DNA of 64,000 nt from the NCBI GenBank assembly GCA_949987565.1, contig OX465111.1:839001-903000 (forward strand). Direction: 5' to 3'. Below, piece after piece: positions 45,827 through 57,692 of this stretch. A model generated the notes under the pieces. It was not told the origin of the DNA. It was given only the letters and a program-made list of their open reading frames with translations, and ran no database searches. Source of the stretch: Luidia sarsii. Lineage: Eukaryota > Echinodermata > Asteroidea > Paxillosida > Luidiidae. Position 1 is the stretch's first letter, and every line of letters starts with the position of its first letter. The translations under genes and the position numbers were made by a program.

Positions 45827-46760
45827 GACATCTAAAAATTTAAATGGTCTTGCACATCTTGGCACGCCCTGAATTCAAAAGAAAGAAAACAAATACATGT
45901 TTAAGTCTAGAAAATATTAGAATCAAACAAACCTCTGTGCTTTTTACAATTACACTTGCCATTAAATGCTGTATATCTCAAAGAATCACGCCCCATTTTC
46001 ATTCAGATGTAAACAACTTGTTGTAAACCTGGCTACAGCATTCAGGAATCATACAAAGGGGATGCATTTTTTTTTTTAAAATCAAGTCAAATTATGAATA
46101 AAGAAAAAGATACTGTGGACTTTTGGACAACATCAGATTGCATAAACTTGTCCATTCTATAAACTTGTTATAGACATGTCATGTACTATGTGCTAAGGTT
46201 TCACTTTCCCACATGCTGTACAGTGTACACATATGCTAGAATAGCAGGCAGGTAAAGTTCAAGAAGACACACAACTACATGTACCGCTGTACTGAACATG
46301 TATGACTGCTAATTGTAGTGTCATAAAGGTTTACTGATACCACAATGCCATTGCACACTGTACATGTACTTACAGGGCTCAATTTGCATGAAAAAATGTA
46401 CTACACAACAGCTCTAGTAACTGAAGAATCTTACTGGACCTGAAATTTTTTTTGAATGACTGAATGTCATTTTGTTCATGGTGCAAGAAAAAACCACTAG
46501 ATACATCATCTGGTCCAGTGCGGTCACATTTGGCACTAGAGTGACGCTGAAATCACTAGATTGGTCCATGGTCCAGTGGATATTTCAAGCTCTCTGCTAC
46601 ATTATGTAAGGCACTGGATTCTAGCTCAGCTCTTTCCTTATTATGTGCATCCAAATACTGACAACTTTCTGACAGCATGATGAGAACACCATGCGGTTTC
46701 AATGGCCTGTTGATTACTTGGATTAAAGACAGCGTTCAATGTTATTTGATGCTGTCATAA

Positions 46761-47272
46761 ATGTATTCTCCTGAAGACGAGCAGAGTATACTGTTCGAAA
46801 CGTCGAGTTCCTCCGGTTCTTTTCAGAACCACACTTACTCACAAAAGAGAATTTACATGGTGTCTCCGCAAACCTATTTATCCTATTTATCCTATTTATC
46901 CTATTTATCCTATTTATCCTGTTATAAATGTGTTTTTTTATCATCAAAGAGAGTAACATGATGTTTGTGTCAAGGAGAATGTAATTCATTGAGGTTTGCT
47001 CTGCTCGACGTGATAAACACTGAATGCTCAGTGCTTTGCTCGATGCCTGATGAAAACATTTCAGGCAGCTCGGGCGGGATTCGAACCCGCAACTCCTGAC
47101 GTCTTAACCACTTGAGGAGGAGAATGTAATTCATCAAGGTTTGCCCTGCTCGACGTGATAAACACGGAGTGCTCAGTGCTTTGCCCGATGCTTGGTGAAA
47201 AAAATTTCAAGCAGCTCGGGTGGGATTCGAACCCGCAACTCCTGCTTTGTAGTGCAGACATCTTAAGACCAG
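46761..47272. mobile_element. MITE fragment followed by two SINE family 1 copies
   Basis: 46761-46880 matches the 10625-10737 MITE fragment and ends in five tandem CTATTTATC units. Then SINE copies on the minus strand at about 46990-47115 (truncated) and 47128-47272, both with perfect GGTTCGAATCC boxes, and flanked by a shared GAGAATGTAATTCAT block. Confidence 0.6.
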
Positions 47273-47404
47273 GGCCCGATTTCACTAACGCTTTGCGATC
47301 ATCGCAAACACCAAAATCAATCGCTTAATCAGAAATCTATCACAACTTAGCGATCGGTGTACCGTAAGTTGTTTTTTTAAGCGGAAGGTTTGTACTTGAC
47401 ACTG

Positions 47405-47495
47405 TGTAACTCATCTATTCTGAGAAGGAGTGTGGCTCTGAAAAGAGCCGGTCACTCAACATTACGGGCAGTGTGTACTCTACCCATCATCAGGA
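47405..47495. mobile_element. half-element of the GTGTGGCTCTGAAAAGAGCC family
   Basis: Contains GAAGGAGTGTGGCTCTGAAA and GTGTACTCTACCCATCATCA in the same order as at 11840-11915 and 390-495. Confidence 0.55.
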
Positions 47496-47551
47496 GACTG
47501 TTAATGTACAATTGGTTGACAGGGTTTTGCTTTATGAAGGGGACCTCTTGA

Positions 47552-47677
47552 TCACATCAGGGTATCCCTGAAATTTTGTGACTCGGAGGTGACAACCGAT
47601 ACTTTGCCGAATAGATGCTCCAACTGGGGAATCTGCATGGCGTCCATTCTAGGGTCCAGTCCACTGTTCACAGTCAT
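47552..47677 (-). CDS. possible terminal exon, 41 codons
   Basis: Minus-strand frame MTVNSGLDPRMDAMQIPQLE... ending TGA. An acceptor AACACAG at 47717-47723 precedes it, but the frame from that acceptor has stops; an AAG nearer the frame (about 47684) could be the true border. Similar layout to 42514-42374. Function not recognised. Confidence 0.3.
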   Translation of the reverse strand: MTVNSGLDPRMDAMQIPQLEHLFGKVSVVTSESQNFRDTLM

Positions 47678-47799
47678 CACGGCCTTCAGTCAGACACTGC
47701 ATCCTCATCTCTCCATCTGTGTTAGGAACATCACAAAATGAAGATGGGTTTAATTTATAAATGAAATAAGTTGCTTGAACAGCAGAAAGGGAGTGGAGG

Positions 47800-50700
47800 A
47801 TGAAAGGATAGAGAAGGGGAGAGGAGGAGGAAGAGATGGAGAAGGGGAGAACAGGAGGAAGAGATGGAGAAGGGGAGAGCAGGAGGAGAGATGGAGAAGG
47901 GGAGAGCAGGAGGAAGAGATAGAGAAGGGGAGAGCAGGAGGAAGGGATGGAGAAGGGGAGAGCAGGAGGAAGGGATGGAGAAGGGGAGAGCAGGAGGAAG
48001 GGATGGAGAAGGGGACAGCAGGAGGAAGAGATGGAGAAGGGGAGAGCAGGAGGAAGAGATGGAGAAGGGGAGAGCAGGAGGAAGGGATGGAGAAGGGGAG
48101 AGCAGGAGGAAGGGATGGAGAAGGGGAGTGGAGGAAGAGATGGAGAAGGGGAGAGCAGGAGGAGAGATGGAGAAGGGAGAGCAGGATGAAGAGATGGAGA
48201 AGGAGAGTGGAGGAGGAAGAGATGGAGAAGGGGAGAGCAGGAGGAGAGATGGAGAAGGGGAGAGCAGGATGAAGAGATGGAGAAGGGGAGTGGAGGAGGA
48301 AGAGATGGAGAAGGGGAGAGCAGGAGGAGAGATGGAGAAGGGGGAGCAGGAGGAAGAGATAGAGAAGGGGAGTGGAGGAGGAAGGGATGGAGAAGGGGAG
48401 AGCAGGAGGAAGGGATGGAGAAGGGGAGTGGAGGAGGAAGAGATGGAAAAGGGGAGAGCAGGAGGAGAGATGGAGAAGGGGAGAGCAGGAGGAAGAGATG
48501 GAGAAGGGGAGTGGAGGAGGAAGAGATGGAGAAGGGGAGTGGAGGAGGAAGAGATGGAGAAGGGGAGAGCAGGAGGAGAGATGGAGAAGGGGAGAGCAGG
48601 ATGAAGAGATGGAGAAGGGGAGTGGAGGAGGAAGAGATGGAGAAGGGGAGAGCAGGAGGAGAGATGGAGAAGGGGGAGCAGGAGGAAGAGATAGAGAAGG
48701 GGAGTGGAGGAGGAAGGGATGGAGAAGGGGAGAGCAGGAGGAAGGGATGGAGAAGGGGAGTGGAGGAGGAAGAGATGGAAAAGGGGAGAGCAGGAGGAGA
48801 GATGGAGAAGGGGAGAGCAGGAGGAAGAGATGGAGAAGGGGAGTGGAGGAGGAAGAGATGGAGAAGGGGAGTGGAGGAGGAAGGGATAGAGTAGGGGAGT
48901 GGAGGAGGAATAGATGGAGAAGGGGAGTGGAGGAGGAAGAGATGGAGAAGGGGAGAATAGGAGGAAGGGATGGAGAAGGGGAGAGCAGGAGGAAGTTATG
49001 GAGAAGGGGAGAGCAGGGAAAGGGGTAGAGAAGGGGAGTGGAGGAGGAAGGGATGGAGAAGGGGAGAGCAGGAGGAAGAGATGGAGAAGGGGAGAGCAGG
49101 AGGAAGGGATGGAGAAGGGGAGAGCAGGAGGAAGAGATGGAGAAGGGGAGAGCAGGAGGAAGAGATGGAGAAGGGGAGAGCAGGAGGATGAGATGGAGAA
49201 GGGGAGTGGAGGAGGAAGAGATGGAGAAGGGGAGAGCAGGAGGATGAGATGGAGAAGGAGGAGAAGGAGGAAGGGTTGGAAAAGGGGAGTGGAGGAGGAA
49301 GAGATGGAGAAGGGGAGAGCAGGAGGAAGAGATGGAGAAGGAGAGAACAGGAGGAAGGGATGGAGAAGGGGAGTGGAGGAGGAAGGGATAGAGAAGGGGA
49401 GAGCAGGAGGAAGAGATGGAGAAGGAGAGAGCAGGAGGAAGGGTTGGAAAAGGGGAGTGGAGGAGGAAGAGATGGAGAAGGGGAATGGAGGAGGAAGGGA
49501 AAGAGAAGGGGAGAGCAGGAGGAAGGGATGGAGAAGGGGAGTGGAGGAGGAAGGGATTGAGAAGGGGAGTGGAGGAGGAATAGATGGAGAAGGGGAGTGG
49601 AGGATGAAGAGATGGAGAAGGGGAGAGCAGGAGGAAGGGATGAAGAAGGGGAGTGGAGGAGGAAGGGGTAGAGAAGGGGAGTGGAGGAGGAATAGATGAA
49701 GAAGGGGAGTGGAGGAGGAAGAGGTGGAGAGGGGGAGTGAAGGAGGAAGAGATGAATAAGGGGAGAGCAGGGAAAAGATAGAGAAGGGGAGTGGAGGAGG
49801 AAGAGATGGAGAAGGGGAAAGCAGGAGGAAGTTATGGAGAAGGGGAGTGGAGGAGGAAGAGATGGAGAATGGGAGAGCAGGGAAAGGGGTAGAGAAGGGG
49901 AGTGGAGGAGGAAGGGATGGAGAAGGGGAGTAAAGGAGGAAGAGATGGAGAAGGGGAGAGCAGGAGGAAGGGATTGGAAGGGGAGTGGAGGAGGAAGAGA
50001 TGGAGAAGGGGAGTGGAGGAGGAAGGGAAAGAGAAGGGGAGAGCAGGAGGAAGGGATGGAGAAGGGGAGAGCAGGAGGAAGGGATAGAGAAGGGGAGTGG
50101 AGGAGGAATGGAAGGAGAAGGGGAGTGGAGGAGGAAGAGATGGAGAAGGGGAGTGGAGGAGGAAGAGATGGAGAAGGGGAGTGGAGGAGGAAGGGATGGA
50201 GAAGGGGAGTGGAGGAGGAAGAGATGGAGAAGGGGAGAGCAGGGAAAGGGGTAGAGAAGGGGAGTGGAGGAGGAAGAGATGGAGAAGGGGAGAGCAGGAG
50301 GAAGGGATGGAAAGGGGAGTGGAGGAGGAAGGGATGGAGAAGGGGAGTGGAGGAGGAAGTTATGGAGAAGGGGAGTGGAGGAGGAAGAGATGGAGAAGGG
50401 GAGAGCAGGGAAAGGGGTAGAGAAGGGGAGTGGAGGAGGAAGGGATGGAGAAGGGGAGTAAAGGAGGAAGAGATGGAGAAGGGGAGAGCAGGAGGAAGGG
50501 ATGGAGAAGGGGGGTGGAGGAGGAAGGGATGGAGAAGGGGAGTGGAGGAGGAATAGATGGAGAAGGGGACTGGAGGATGAAGAGATGGAGAAGGGGAGAG
50601 CAGGAGGAAGGGATGGAGAAGGGGAGTGGAGGAGGAAGAGATGGAGAAGGGGAGAGCAGGGAAAGGGGTAGAGAAGGGGAGTGGAGAAGGAAGAGATGGA

Positions 50701-51690
50701 GAAGGGGAGTGGAGGAGGAAGGGAAAGAGAAGGGGAGAGCAGGAGGAAGGGATGGAGAAGGGGAGAGCAGGAGGAAGGGATGGAGAAGGGGAGTGGAGGA
50801 GGAAGGGGTAGAGAAGGGGAGTGGAGGAGGAATAGATGGAGAAGGGGAGTGGAGGAGGAAGAGGTGGAGAGGGGGAGTGAAGGAGGAATAGATGGAGAAG
50901 GGGAGTGGAGGAGGAAGAGATGTAGAAGGGGAGTGGAGGAGGAAGAGATGAATAAGGGGAGAGCAGGGAAAAGATAGAGAAGGGGAGTGGAGGAGGAAGA
51001 GATGTAGAAGGGGAGAGCAGGAGGAAGTTATGGAGAAGGGGAGTGGAGGAGGAAGAGATGGAGAAGGGGAGAGCAGGGAAAGGGGTAGAGAAGGGGAGTG
51101 GAGGAGGAAGGGATGGAGAAGGGGAGTAAAGGAGGAAGAGATGGAGAAGGGGAGAGCAGTAGGAAGGGATGGAAAGGGGAGTGGAGGAGGAAGAGATGGA
51201 GAAGGGGAGAGCAGTAGGAAGGGATGGAAAGGGGAGTGGAGGAGGAAGAGATGGAGAAGGGGAGAGCAGGAGGAAGGGATAGAGAAGGGGAGTGGAGGAG
51301 GAATGGAAGGAGCAGGGGAGTGGAGGAGGAAGAGATGGAGAAGGGGAGTGGAGGAGGAAGGGATGGAGAAGGGGAGTAGAGGAGGAGGGGAGTAGAGGAG
51401 GAAGGGATGGAGAAGGGGAGTGGAGGAGGAAGATATGGAGAAGGGAGTGGAGGAGGAAGGGATGGAGAAGAGGAGTGTAGGAGGAAGAGATGGAGAAGGG
51501 GAGTGGAGGAGGAAGGGATGGAGAAGGGGAGTGGAGGAGGAAGGGATGGAGAAGGGGAGTGGAGGAGGAAGGGATGGAGAAGGGGTGGATAAGGAAGGGT
51601 TGGAGAAGGGATAGAGAAGAAGAGTGGAGTAGGAAGGGATGGATAAGGGGAGTAGTGGAGGAAGGGATGGAGAAGGGGAGGGGGTGAAGG
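47800..51690 (+). repeat. 3.9 kb minisatellite of 27-bp purine units
   Basis: About 140 units around GATGGAGAAGGGGAG followed by AGCAGGAGGAA or TGGAGGAGGAA, nearly all purine on the plus strand. 27 is divisible by three, so all frames stay open, including a 950-codon minus-strand frame of Ser/Pro/Leu; none is a credible gene. Confidence 0.95.
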
Positions 51691-52189
51691 TGAAGGGCTA
51701 GGGTTAGGGAAGTGGATCTTGTAGAAAGAGAATCAGGTGAGGGGAGTAGAAGAGGCGGGGCAGATGAAGAGATGCGGAGGACTAAGAAGATGATGAGAGT
51801 CGAGGAAGAGACAAAGATGGCAAGGAGAGTAGACGAGAATGAAGACATTAATGTACAGACAGGATGAAGAGAGAAGGAGCAGGGAAGTGGTGCTTTTTTC
51901 TGTCATATTTTCATTCATATCGATATGAATCTTGAACATTTAACAATTTGTCACAATGTGTCAAGAGTTAATTGACTGCAGACTGTGCAGACTGTACCTA
52001 TGTATGTATCTTAGGTAGTGATATTAAAAAAAGCAATATACAATTAGACTTACCTCTTCTCAGTAGTCAGTAGTACAGCCAATGCAGCTCATTCATGACA
52101 GCAAATGATGACAGCAAATTCATCTCCAGGGAAAATGTAGGATGGGGAATTCAACCCACAACTGGGGAACTCAACCCATTAGTTCGTCC

Positions 52190-54590
52190 AAGGTGAGAGA
52201 AACGAAGGCTGTCCGAGAGACGCGAAGGCTGTCAATGGTGAGAGACGCGAAGGCTGTCCATGGTGAGAGACGCGAAGGCTGTCCATGGTGAGAGACGCGA
52301 AGACTGTCCATGGTGAGAGACACGAAGACTGTCCGAGAGACGCGAAGGCTGTCCATGGTGAGAGACACGAAGGCTGTCCATGGTGAGAGACGCGAAGGCT
52401 GTCCATGGTGAGAGACACGAAGGCTGTCCATGGTGAGAGACGCAAAGGCTGTCCATGGTGAGAGACATGGTGGGATGGGGAATTCAACCCAAAACTGGGG
52501 AACTCAACCCGTTAGTTCGACAGCTCAACAAAGAGCAATGTGGGTCCACAAATCCAAGATTGCATAACATTGTCCAGGGTGAGAGATACAGAGGCTGTCC
52601 ATGGTGAGAGACGCGAAGGCTGTCCATGGATGGTGAGAGACGCGAAGGCTGTCCATGGTGAGAGACGCGAAGGCTGTCCATGGTGAGAGACGCGAAGGCT
52701 GTCCATGGTGAGAAGCGAAGGCTATCCATGGTGAGACACGAAGGCTGTCCATGGTGAGAGACATGAAGGCTGTCCATGGTGAGAGACGCGAAGGCTGTCC
52801 ATGGTGAGAGACGCGAAGGCTGTCCATGGTGAGAGACGCGAAGGCTGTCCATGGTGAGAGACACGAAGGCTGTCCAAGGTAAGAGACACGAAGGCTGTCC
52901 ATGGTGAGAGACATGGTGGGATGGGGAATTCAACCCACAACTGGGGAACTCAACCCGTTAGTTCGACAGCTCAACAAAGAGCAATGTGGGTCCACAAATC
53001 CAAGATTGCATAACATTGTCCAGGGTGAGAGATACAGAGGCTGTCCATGGTGAGAGACGCGAAGGCTGTCCATGGATGGTGAGAGACGCGAAGGCTGTCC
53101 ATGGATGGTGAGAGACGCGAAGGCTGTCCATGGTGAGAGACGCGAAGGCTGTCCATGGTGAGAAGCGAAGGCTATCCATGGTGAGACACGAAGGCTGTCC
53201 ATGGTGAGAGACATGAAGGCTGTCCATGGTGAGAGACGCGAAGGCTGTCCATGGTGAGAGACGCGAAGGCTGTCCATGGTGAGAGACGCGAAGGCTGTCC
53301 ATGGTGAGAGACACGAAGGCTGTCCAAGGTAAGAGACACGAAGGCTGTCCATGGTGAGAGACATGGTGGGATGGGGAATTCAACCCACAACTGGGGAACT
53401 CAACCCGTTAGTTCGACAGCTCAACAAAGAGCAATGTGGGTCCACAAATCCAAGATTGCATAACATTGTCCAGGGTGAGAGATACAGAGGCTGTCCATGG
53501 TGAGAGACGCGAAGGCTGTCCATGGATGGTGAGAGACGCGAAGGCTGTCCATGGTGAGAGACGCGAAGGCTGTCCATGGTGAGAGACGCGAAGGCTGTCC
53601 ATGGTGAGAAGCGAAGGCTATCCATGGTGAGACACGAAGGCTGTCCATGGTGAGAGATGCGAAGGCTGTCCATGGTGAGAGACGCGAAGGCTGTCCATGG
53701 TGAGAGACGCGAAGGCTGTCCATGGTGAGAGACGCGAAGGCTGTCCATGGTGAGAGACACGAAGGCTGTCCAAGGTAAGAGACACGAAGGCTGTCCATGG
53801 TGAGAGACATGGTGGGATGGGGAATTCAACCCACAACTGGGGAACTCAACCCGTTAGTTCGACAGCTCAACAAAGAGCAATGTGGGTCCACAAATCCAAG
53901 ATTGCATAACATTGTCCAGGGTGAGAGATACAGAGGCTGTCCATGGTGAGAGACGCGAAGGCTGTCCATGGATGGTGAGAGACGCGAAGGCTGTCCATGG
54001 TGAGAGACGCGAAGGCTGTCCATGGTGAGAAGCGAAGGCTATCCATGGTGAGACACGAAGGCTGTCCATGGTGAGAGACATGAAGGCTGTCCATGGTGAG
54101 AGACGCGAAGGCTGTCCATGGTGAGAGACGCGAAGGCTGTCCATGGTGAGAGACGCGAAGGCTGTCCATGGTGAGAGACACGAAGGCTGTCCAAGGTAAG
54201 AGACACGAAGGCTGTCCATGGTGAGAGACATGGTGGGATGGGGAATTCAACCCACAACTGGGGAACTCAACCCGTTAGTTCGACAGCTCAACAAAGAGCA
54301 ATGTGGGTCCACAAATCCAAGATTGCATAACATTGTCCAGGGTGAGAGATACAGAGGCTGTCCATGGTGAGAGACGCGAAGGCTGTCCATGGATGGTGAG
54401 AGACGCGAAGGCTGTCCATGGTGAGAGACGCGAAGGCTGTCCATGGTGAGAAGCGAAGGCTATCCATGGTGAGACACGAAGGCTGTCCATGGTGAGAGAC
54501 ATGAAGGCTGTCCATGGTGAGAGACACGAAGGCTGTCCATGGTGAGAGACACAAAGGCTGTCCATGATGAGAGACATGGAGGGCTGTTCC
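52190..54590 (+). repeat. 25-bp minisatellite, array 2, in ~420-450 bp higher-order units
   Basis: The same 25-bp unit as at 42930-43975, but organised in blocks of about 12-13 units separated by a ~125 bp spacer containing GGGATGGGGAATTCAACCC, GTTCGACAGCTCAACAAAG and CAAGATTGCATAACATTGTC. Spacers start near 52470, 52917, 53367, 53814 and 54236, giving steps of about 450, 450, 446 and 422 bp. Blocks are almost identical, pointing to recent amplification. Confidence 0.92.
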
Positions 54591-54775
54591 CAAGTTGTTT
54601 TTCTGTGTGGACAAAAACACACAAAAAGACTAAGACTAAGATGTACATAAAGTTAAATGCTCCTGACTGGCTCACTCAACCAACAAAGACGGTTGCCTTT
54701 TCCCAAAAATGTTCAATTTTTTTAAAATTTATTCTGGTACACATGTATCTAAATTGAAAAATTGGCAATGATAAC

Positions 54776-54852
54776 TTTGACTGGACAGGGACTTGAACCC
54801 GAGACCTCTGGATTAACGCACCAGCGCTCTCCCATCTGAGCTATCCATGTAA
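54776..54852 (-). mobile_element. tRNA-like head of SINE family 2 with intact boxes
   Basis: On the minus strand: TAGCTCAGATGGGAGAGCGC (box A region), then GGTCTCGGGTTCAAGTCCC (box B region). This is the best preserved promoter of the family. It could fold as a tRNA-like structure but lacks a clear acceptor stem. Weaker relatives are at 7030-7060 (minus), 42818-42850 (plus) and 59215-59420 (plus). Confidence 0.6.
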
Positions 54853-54859
54853 CTTCTAA

Positions 54860-56760
54860 GTCGAATTTGAGAAAGAATTTTTCATAATAGGGCCTAAATA
54901 ACTATACACTGTAAAAGGATGGAAATCCTAAATATGCTTCAAATGGAATATATTATAAATTGTAGACAATGGTCACTGTCCAGTGTCTGACAGTGACACT
55001 GACACCACCCCTGACACAGTCCACTGGCCAAATTGGACAATTATTATGATGCATATGACAATTAACAGGCATGAGTATGGATGTGCATACGTACACAACA
55101 TGCACTTCACCTTTCCTACAGTACAGTACATACGCGTATGATGTACATGAACACGTACGAGACACACACGTATACACATGCACATTTTCTTCGGCAAGTG
55201 GATGTGCCAGACAATGGCTATTGTAATTTGTATTGTATTGTCTACCTAACAACAGGTGCATGGTGGTAGGGCCTACTGTGGATTTCGGCTTTTTCCAACC
55301 TTCTTGCCCAATGTGCTGACTACGACATTATGTCCCAAGTTCCACACAAGCTGTGTTGGAGATATGCTTTTTAAAACCGAGGGAATATCATCATTAGTAC
55401 TTAGTGGAGTATTGGGTTAATTAAAGGAAACAAGTTCGTATCCCGGACCGATTTTTGGAGCGAGTGATGGCCAGGACCCCACATGTGAATTGTACATACA
55501 ATTTTACGTGTACAGTACACGCTCTGAACATGCATTTTCAAGCACAAAGTAATCCTTCGGAATAAGCAAATGATGGTGCCTTACCTGCTGCATTAGAACT
55601 CCTCCAGATGCTTCGTGATAAATGCAGGCAGATATTTCGTTCGATCGTCAGGATGAATCACGATAGAATCCTGGGCGTCCGAGGACCTTCGGGTGATTTA
55701 AAGGGCGCGCCGTGGTACGCTAAGCACAGCGCCCTCTTTTGACGATAGATGCGTTCGATAAGGCCGTGTCCGAAACGGGTTTCCAGAGCTACGGCTAGGG
55801 CTGTAGTCTTCGCATCTCCGTGTATTTCCAATAGGGGAAGACCTAGACCTAGCTCTAGACGCCCGTTTTGGACACGGCCTGATAATGCGTCTATGAGTTG
55901 ACCGGGGGCTCTTATCATGACCTAGTCGAACGCATCCGAAAATTGGCCAGTACAACTAAAAGGGCGCCCTCACATGTCAGACCACTAAATCTACATGTAT
56001 GATAATTAATTTTATTGACCATTCTAAGTAATGGTAGTCTTATTAGGCACTGTATTCAAAAGAAAAAATCAATGGCAAAAGGTATATGCACCACTTACAA
56101 TATATTCACTGGTGCTCGTTTTTGATCGGAGAGGTTAATTTTCGTAAGTTCATTGCGTAAAGACAGCCTGGGAACCCGTTTCACAACCTCTTAATAGTTC
56201 TATAAAACTTGCATAAATATAGTTATTGCTAGCACTCGGGATAGCTTGATGAATAGAAGTCTAAATCACTCGGAGGAATGACAAGTCAGTTAGCACACAA
56301 CCACTCTCTACTCCACAGTAGTTTTAATCATAATTACGGAGGAACAATGGAATAGTACATTCCCATTTTAAACCCATTAATAAAAATAATTGATGTCAGA
56401 ATTTTGTTTTAAAATCAGCAGATTAACAACAATTATTGTTGGGATTTACACGGCATTGGCCAAAAAAACCCTATTTCCTTAACCAATCAGACGGCCACAG
56501 GCCTAAATACCCTTTCCCCCATAAACAAAAAACCAACAACACCCAATCAGGAACGGTTTCAAAAAGACCGTGAAGTGACTTAAACGACATTAAACTGACG
56601 AGAAAGGGTAAAAAAGTAGAGTCAAAATCTAAGTGACGAAACTAACGGTGGAATTTTCCTCAACCAAAAAATAGATAATTAGGAAGTGAATAACCGTGAT
56701 AAAACTGATGCATGTAATATGCAGCCCTTTGTGTTAATATCAAGTTATCAAAGTTGCCAT
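54860..56760. other. no gene seen; one MITE at 55761-55880
   Basis: Mixed AT-rich DNA with ACGTAC/ACATGTAC palindromes around 55090-55190 and CCAAT-like words near 56480-56550. No exon with good splice sites was recognised. Confidence 0.45.
55761..55880. mobile_element. 120-bp MITE with AGGCCGTGTCC ends
   Basis: Ends AGGCCGTGTCCGAAACGGG and its near-perfect inverse. GATA lies directly on both sides and could be the target duplication. The interior includes GAGCTACGGCTAGGGCTGTA-type sequence and short CTAG palindromes. Confidence 0.7.
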
Positions 56761-56763
56761 AAA

Positions 56764-57016
56764 TGTGACCCGGCACAGCATAATGAGGAATAACCCCCAC
56801 TTTTGAGATTTTGAGGTTTTCTAATGATGTGAAAGAGTATACCATTAGCTTTCAAATGATATCAAAATATGATATCCTATAATACTTAAAATTTCCGAAA
56901 ATAAAAAAGAAGAAAATTGATTTGTAATCGAATTGTGAAGATACTTTAACTTCAGGCGCTGTTTACTCAAAAAGTGTTCTGGTGGGATATTTCTCATGTC
57001 GTTGTGCCGGGTCACA
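56764..57016. mobile_element. 253-bp MITE with TGTGACCCGGCACA ends
   Basis: Begins TGTGACCCGGCACAGC and ends with the inverse (TTGTGCCGGGTCACA). AT-rich interior with no coding capacity; the 106-codon frame at 56974-57294 begins inside its right arm, so it is unlikely to be a gene. Confidence 0.75.
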
Positions 57017-57359
57017 AATGGTCAATGTTCAGCCGTAGGTATCGCTTCATCACTGAATCTGAGGTCGGAAGGTTTGGAAGGAGCTTCTATATACAAACAC
57101 GTATTATTCACATCTTGTCAAACCTGAAGCTCAAACATGCACTGCTAGACAAAAGTCAAACACAGGAAGGATATTACAATGACGGAAAATCCAAATGGAC
57201 AAATGTTTTGGATTTTTTCGAAACCACAGCTTACATTCTGACCACGGTCATGGCTACAGTTTTCATTGAGTTTTCATTGAGGTTAAACCACTGATAAACG
57301 CCGGTAATGCTACAGTACTGAGAGTATAAAAAGCCAAAAAGCCTGCATTATATACAGTG

Positions 57360-57420
57360 TCTACCTCTAGCTGGCCATCCAAGATGGCCGCTATAAAAGC
57401 CACAGCCGGATCCGTAGACC
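57360..57420 (+). promoter_or_regulatory. promoter-like cluster: YY1-type motif next to TATAAAAG
   Basis: CCAAGATGGCCGCTATAAAA places a YY1-like core directly before a TATA-like box. No gene could be attached to it on either strand. Confidence 0.2.
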
Positions 57421-57534
57421 GATCCCTAGCCACAGTTTCCATTAACAGCCCCACGATTCATAAGAAAACGCGCATCTGATGTGATACACGTAATAATTAT
57501 AACAAGGAGCGCGCATTAAATGCCCAATACAACA

Positions 57535-57692
57535 TTGGGAAGATCTGGAAACATCGATGTCCACAGATTTCCTTCTAATTTACACAGTTTGTAGATGGTC
57601 ATTATAGAATCCTCATGTTGAAATCTTACGGTCTGGGATGCTGTACTGTGGGATACTGAAATCTCCACTCAAAAATCATCAAATAGTTTATT
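57535..57692. repeat. direct repeat of the window's right edge (with 63847-64000)
   Basis: The segment containing AACATCGATGTCCACAGATT, CTTCTAATTTACACAGTTTG and TGAAATCTTACGGTCTGGGA recurs at 63847-64000 at roughly 90% identity by eye, in the same orientation. The two copies bracket the CAP gene. It may be a dispersed element or a duplicated gene flank. Confidence 0.75.

Noticed and set aside
47060..47100. Possible tRNA gene (box B GGTTCGAATCC)
   Set aside because: No acceptor stem, and the same sequence with the same non-tRNA body recurs at 26121, 40590 and 47128, so it is a SINE.
48996..51848. 950-codon minus-strand open frame (Ser/Pro/Leu)
   Set aside because: It is the complement of the 27-bp purine array; the period is a multiple of three and the low-purine strand lacks stops. 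No domain and no splice context.
55658..55955. Two ~85-codon overlapping minus-strand frames
   Set aside because: They cross the MITE at 55761-55880, including both inverted arms.
56974..57294. 106-codon frame starting MFWWDISHVV
   Set aside because: Its start lies in the arm of the MITE at 56764-57016 and no family or splice sites support it.
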